From contig JALGXV010000007.1 of the NCBI GenBank assembly GCA_029821885.1, positions 1 through 32,503 of the forward strand: 32,503 bases of DNA, written 5' to 3'. The translations under genes were made by a program, and so were the position numbers. Below, piece by piece: positions 30,715-32,503 of the stretch. This DNA is from Candidatus Hebobacteria bacterium. GTDB taxonomy: Bacteria > Armatimonadota > Hebobacteria > Hebobacterales > Hebobacteraceae. Position 1 is the first letter of the stretch. Each line of letters opens with the position of its first letter. Under the pieces are notes generated by a model. That model was not told the DNA's origin. It saw only the letters and a program-made list of their open reading frames with translations, and ran no database searches.

Positions 30715-31644
30715 TTACCAGAGGTTCGCCACGATGATGCCGGCGGCCACAAGCGCGGCCGCCACCATCAGTCCCAGTGTCACGGGCTCACCCAGTACGA
30801 GTGCGCTGACGAATATGCCCACCAGAGGCGAGATGAACCCGAAGATGGAGATGAGGCTGGCGGCGTACCTGCGCAGCAGCCATGTCCAGACAGTGAAGCA
30901 CAGCGCGCCGATCATGATACCTTGGTAGATAACCGCGGCCACGCTGATGAACTCCGGTCGCGCCGCGGCCAGGTTCTCGAACACGAGGCTATAAGCGAAG
31001 AACGCGGCCGCGCCGATTGCCATCTCCCAGAGCACCAAGCGGCTGGGCTCGATCCGGGAGACTGCGTGCTTCAGGAACACGACCTGAGCGCCAAGCAGGA
31101 ACGCGCTGAATAGCTGGATGAGATCGCCCCGCAGCTGGGTCCCTTCCCAGGTTCCCCACTCGCCCACGAAGAGGGCCACAACACCGACGAAGGCGGCAAT
31201 CACCCCGGCGACGCGCCCCGGGGTGGCGCGATCCCCGGGAATCAGGAAATGGGCCATGACGACCACGAAGAATGGGTAGGTGTGCAGCAGCACCACCGAG
31301 TGACCGGCCGTCCCCCAGTACACCCCCAGAGTGAAGGTAGAGATCTGGACGATGAAGAAGGCGGCGGCCGCCACCAACCACAGGGCCTCTCCCCGCTGCG
31401 GCCGCACTTGTACGCCCGTGGCGCGACACCACACCCAGACCCCCACGCTCGCGATCGCGAACCGCGCCCCTACTGCTCCCATGGGTGGCAGACTAAGAAG
31501 CGCGAGCTTGAGGGCGGTGGGGTTCGTTCCCCAGATCAGGCCGATGAGGATGGCGAGCACGGCGGCCGATGCGGTCAACCGCGCGGAGACGATCTGAGGC
31601 CGCGCGATCCTAGCAGCGGCATCCTGTCCTGTAGTCTCTGGCAT
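30715..31644 (-). CDS. EamA/DMT-superfamily transporter
   Basis: Two EamA repeats of five helices each give the standard ten-helix drug/metabolite exporter. The first begins AVLAILIGLIWGTNPTALKLALLSLPPMGAVGARFAIA, and the second ends ISIFGFISPLVGIFVSALVLGEPVTLGLMVAAALVAAGIIVANL, the canonical C-terminal block. The substrate is unknown. GTG 31650 or ATG 31644 may start it; I use the ATG, with AAGG five bases upstream. It is divergent from the GNAT gene with a 59-bp gap that holds a 12-bp palindrome. Confidence 0.92.
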   Translation of the reverse strand: MPETTGQDAAARIARPQIVSARLTASAAVLAILIGLIWGTNPTALKLALLSLPPMGAVGARFAIASVGVWVWCRATGVQVRPQRGEALWLVAAAAFFIVQISTFTLGVYWGTAGHSVVLLHTYPFFVVVMAHFLIPGDRATPGRVAGVIAAFVGVVALFVGEWGTWEGTQLRGDLIQLFSAFLLGAQVVFLKHAVSRIEPSRLVLWEMAIGAAAFFAYSLVFENLAAARPEFISVAAVIYQGIMIGALCFTVWTWLLRRYAASLISIFGFISPLVGIFVSALVLGEPVTLGLMVAAALVAAGIIVANLW

Positions 31645-31671
31645 GCTCACCTTCGTGGAGAAGCCCCAGCG

Positions 31672-31683
31672 GCGCTCGAGCGC
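31672..31683. promoter_or_regulatory. 12-bp palindrome in the divergent EamA/GNAT gap
   Basis: GCGCTCGAGCGC is a perfect palindrome in a 59-bp space between two divergent starts, a position suited to an operator. A second small inverted repeat, AGAGGATTCCTCT, covers the GNAT Shine-Dalgarno. Both are short enough to arise by chance in GC-rich DNA. Confidence 0.35.
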
Positions 31684-31703
31684 TCACGAAGAGGATTCCT
31701 CTC

Positions 31704-32503
31704 ATGGTTCCGCGCTCCCTTCGAAGCAAGGAGCCTGCACCTGCACCGGCGAAGCCAGTCTGCCGGGCCAATGTGCCGGCCCGGACTCACTGCACACCGA
31801 GGGTGCAATTGCCAACACCGCGTCAGCCACGCAAGGAAGAGGCCGCACCCCTGGCCGAGCTCATTGACAGCGTCTTCGGCCTGGGCAAGTTGTACTCCGA
31901 AGAGCAGATGGTGACCACACTGCGGCGGGCACCAACCCGCCGCGACACGCTCATCATGGTCGAAGACGGCCGGCCCGTGTCCCATATCCGGACGGCCTAC
32001 GCAGATGCCCTCGTGTATGGCTGCCGGTTCCGCGTCGCCAGCATAGGAGCGGTATCTACTCATCCCGACTATCGCGGCCGGGGGTACGCCGACGCGCTTC
32101 TCGAGGAATCCTTGGGGAGGATGGACGCGAAGCGCGCGAAGGTGCTGATCGTGTCCGGCGACCGCGGCCTCTACCGACGCGCACACTGTGCGACCGCCGG
32201 TCGAGTCTTCGAGGCAGTCCTGGGACCCAGGCGAACCGACCAGCGGTCCCCCGACGTCACTGTCCGACGCGTCAGCGCCGATGACTGGGGGCCCCTCGCC
32301 CCACTCCACCAGACTGAGAGCGTGCGGTTCGCTCGGCCCATGGGCTTTATGGCAAACCTGCCGTTCTGGTGGAGCTGCAATCGCCCGGAGATATGGTTGA
32401 TCGAGGCCAGCGGACGGCCAGCGGCGTACGTCATGCTCGCCATCCCGTGGGGCAGCGGCCCAACGGAGGCGAAGCGGGAGGTGCACGAGTACGCCGGATC
32501 GCG
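31704..32503 (+). CDS. GNAT-family N-acetyltransferase (3' truncated by window)
   Basis: This gene is absent from the ORF track because it has no stop in the window. From ATG 31704, which has GAGGA at 8-nt spacing, the frame stays open to the end (about 266 residues). After a Pro-rich, poorly conserved lead of about 50 residues, the acetyl-CoA-binding motif A is clear: IGAVSTHPDYRGRGYADALLEESLGRMD, then KVLIVSGDRGLYRRAHC. The later part (RPMGFMANLPFWWSCNRPEIWLIEASGRPAAYVM) suggests a second GNAT-like half, as in Eis-type proteins. The acceptor is unknown. The N-terminal lead is weak in character, so a start at GTG 31803 or TTG 31809 is possible. Confidence 0.85.
   Translation, partial: MVPRSLRSKEPAPAPAKPVCRANVPARTHCTPRVQLPTPRQPRKEEAAPLAELIDSVFGLGKLYSEEQMVTTLRRAPTRRDTLIMVEDGRPVSHIRTAYADALVYGCRFRVASIGAVSTHPDYRGRGYADALLEESLGRMDAKRAKVLIVSGDRGLYRRAHCATAGRVFEAVLGPRRTDQRSPDVTVRRVSADDWGPLAPLHQTESVRFARPMGFMANLPFWWSCNRPEIWLIEASGRPAAYVMLAIPWGSGPTEAKREVHEYAGS

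Overview
The window is a high-GC bacterial chromosome segment of dense, ordinary-length genes on both strands. I see no rRNA, tRNA, CRISPR array, IS element or phage module. The gene mix is a pseudopilin of the type common in Planctomycetes- and Armatimonadota-like bacteria, a Thi4-type thiazole synthase under a TPP riboswitch, CooC-type ATPases, a uroporphyrinogen-decarboxylase-like methyltransferase, and the DUF39/NIL-ferredoxin/UPF0280 sulfide-assimilation set. This suggests an uncultivated, at least partly anaerobic member of a deep bacterial phylum (Armatimonadota-, Hydrogenedentota- or Planctomycetota-like). That placement is inference from gene content only.

Layout. 1-6.0 kb: the 3' part of a CusA/CzcA heavy-metal RND pump; then, on the minus strand, a pseudopilin, thi4 with its own promoter and TPP riboswitch, and a B12-binding-domain radical SAM protein. 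6.2-10.3 kb: an ECF sigma factor with a long C-terminal extension containing a second predicted DNA-binding domain, then a glcD-glcE pair with no glcF. 10.3-15.7 kb: two CooC-type P-loop ATPases flanking a secreted isochorismatase-fold hydrolase; the second is translationally coupled to a UroD-family methyltransferase. A DUF2225 protein and a small zinc-ribbon membrane protein follow. The intergenic DNA here is unusually rich in inverted repeats. 15.8-18.6 kb: a well-formed promoter, a long leader, and a three-gene operon (DUF39, NIL-ferredoxin, UPF0280) matching the homocysteine-from-sulfide genes studied in Methanosarcina.

18.6-25.6 kb: uppP, a DegT/StrS sugar aminotransferase, an ICMT-like methyltransferase, a PDZ-less HtrA-like protease, PlsC, an MFS transporter and moaA. 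25.6-32.5 kb: a single-domain response regulator with a near-consensus promoter and a small membrane partner, a nitrilase-superfamily hydrolase, an MscS channel, a second small membrane/coiled-coil protein, a NarL-type regulator, an apparent C-terminal gene remnant, a nitroreductase, an EamA transporter, and a GNAT acetyltransferase that runs off the window and is therefore missing from the ORF track.

The linking themes are corrinoid/metal-cofactor chemistry (radical SAM-B12, two CooC-like ATPases, UroD-like methyltransferase, MoaA) and reduced-sulfur assimilation (Thi4, DUF39 operon). Several start codons were moved from the ORF track using Shine-Dalgarno sites, hairpins and family N-termini. 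No database search was run; all family names rest on motif recognition.
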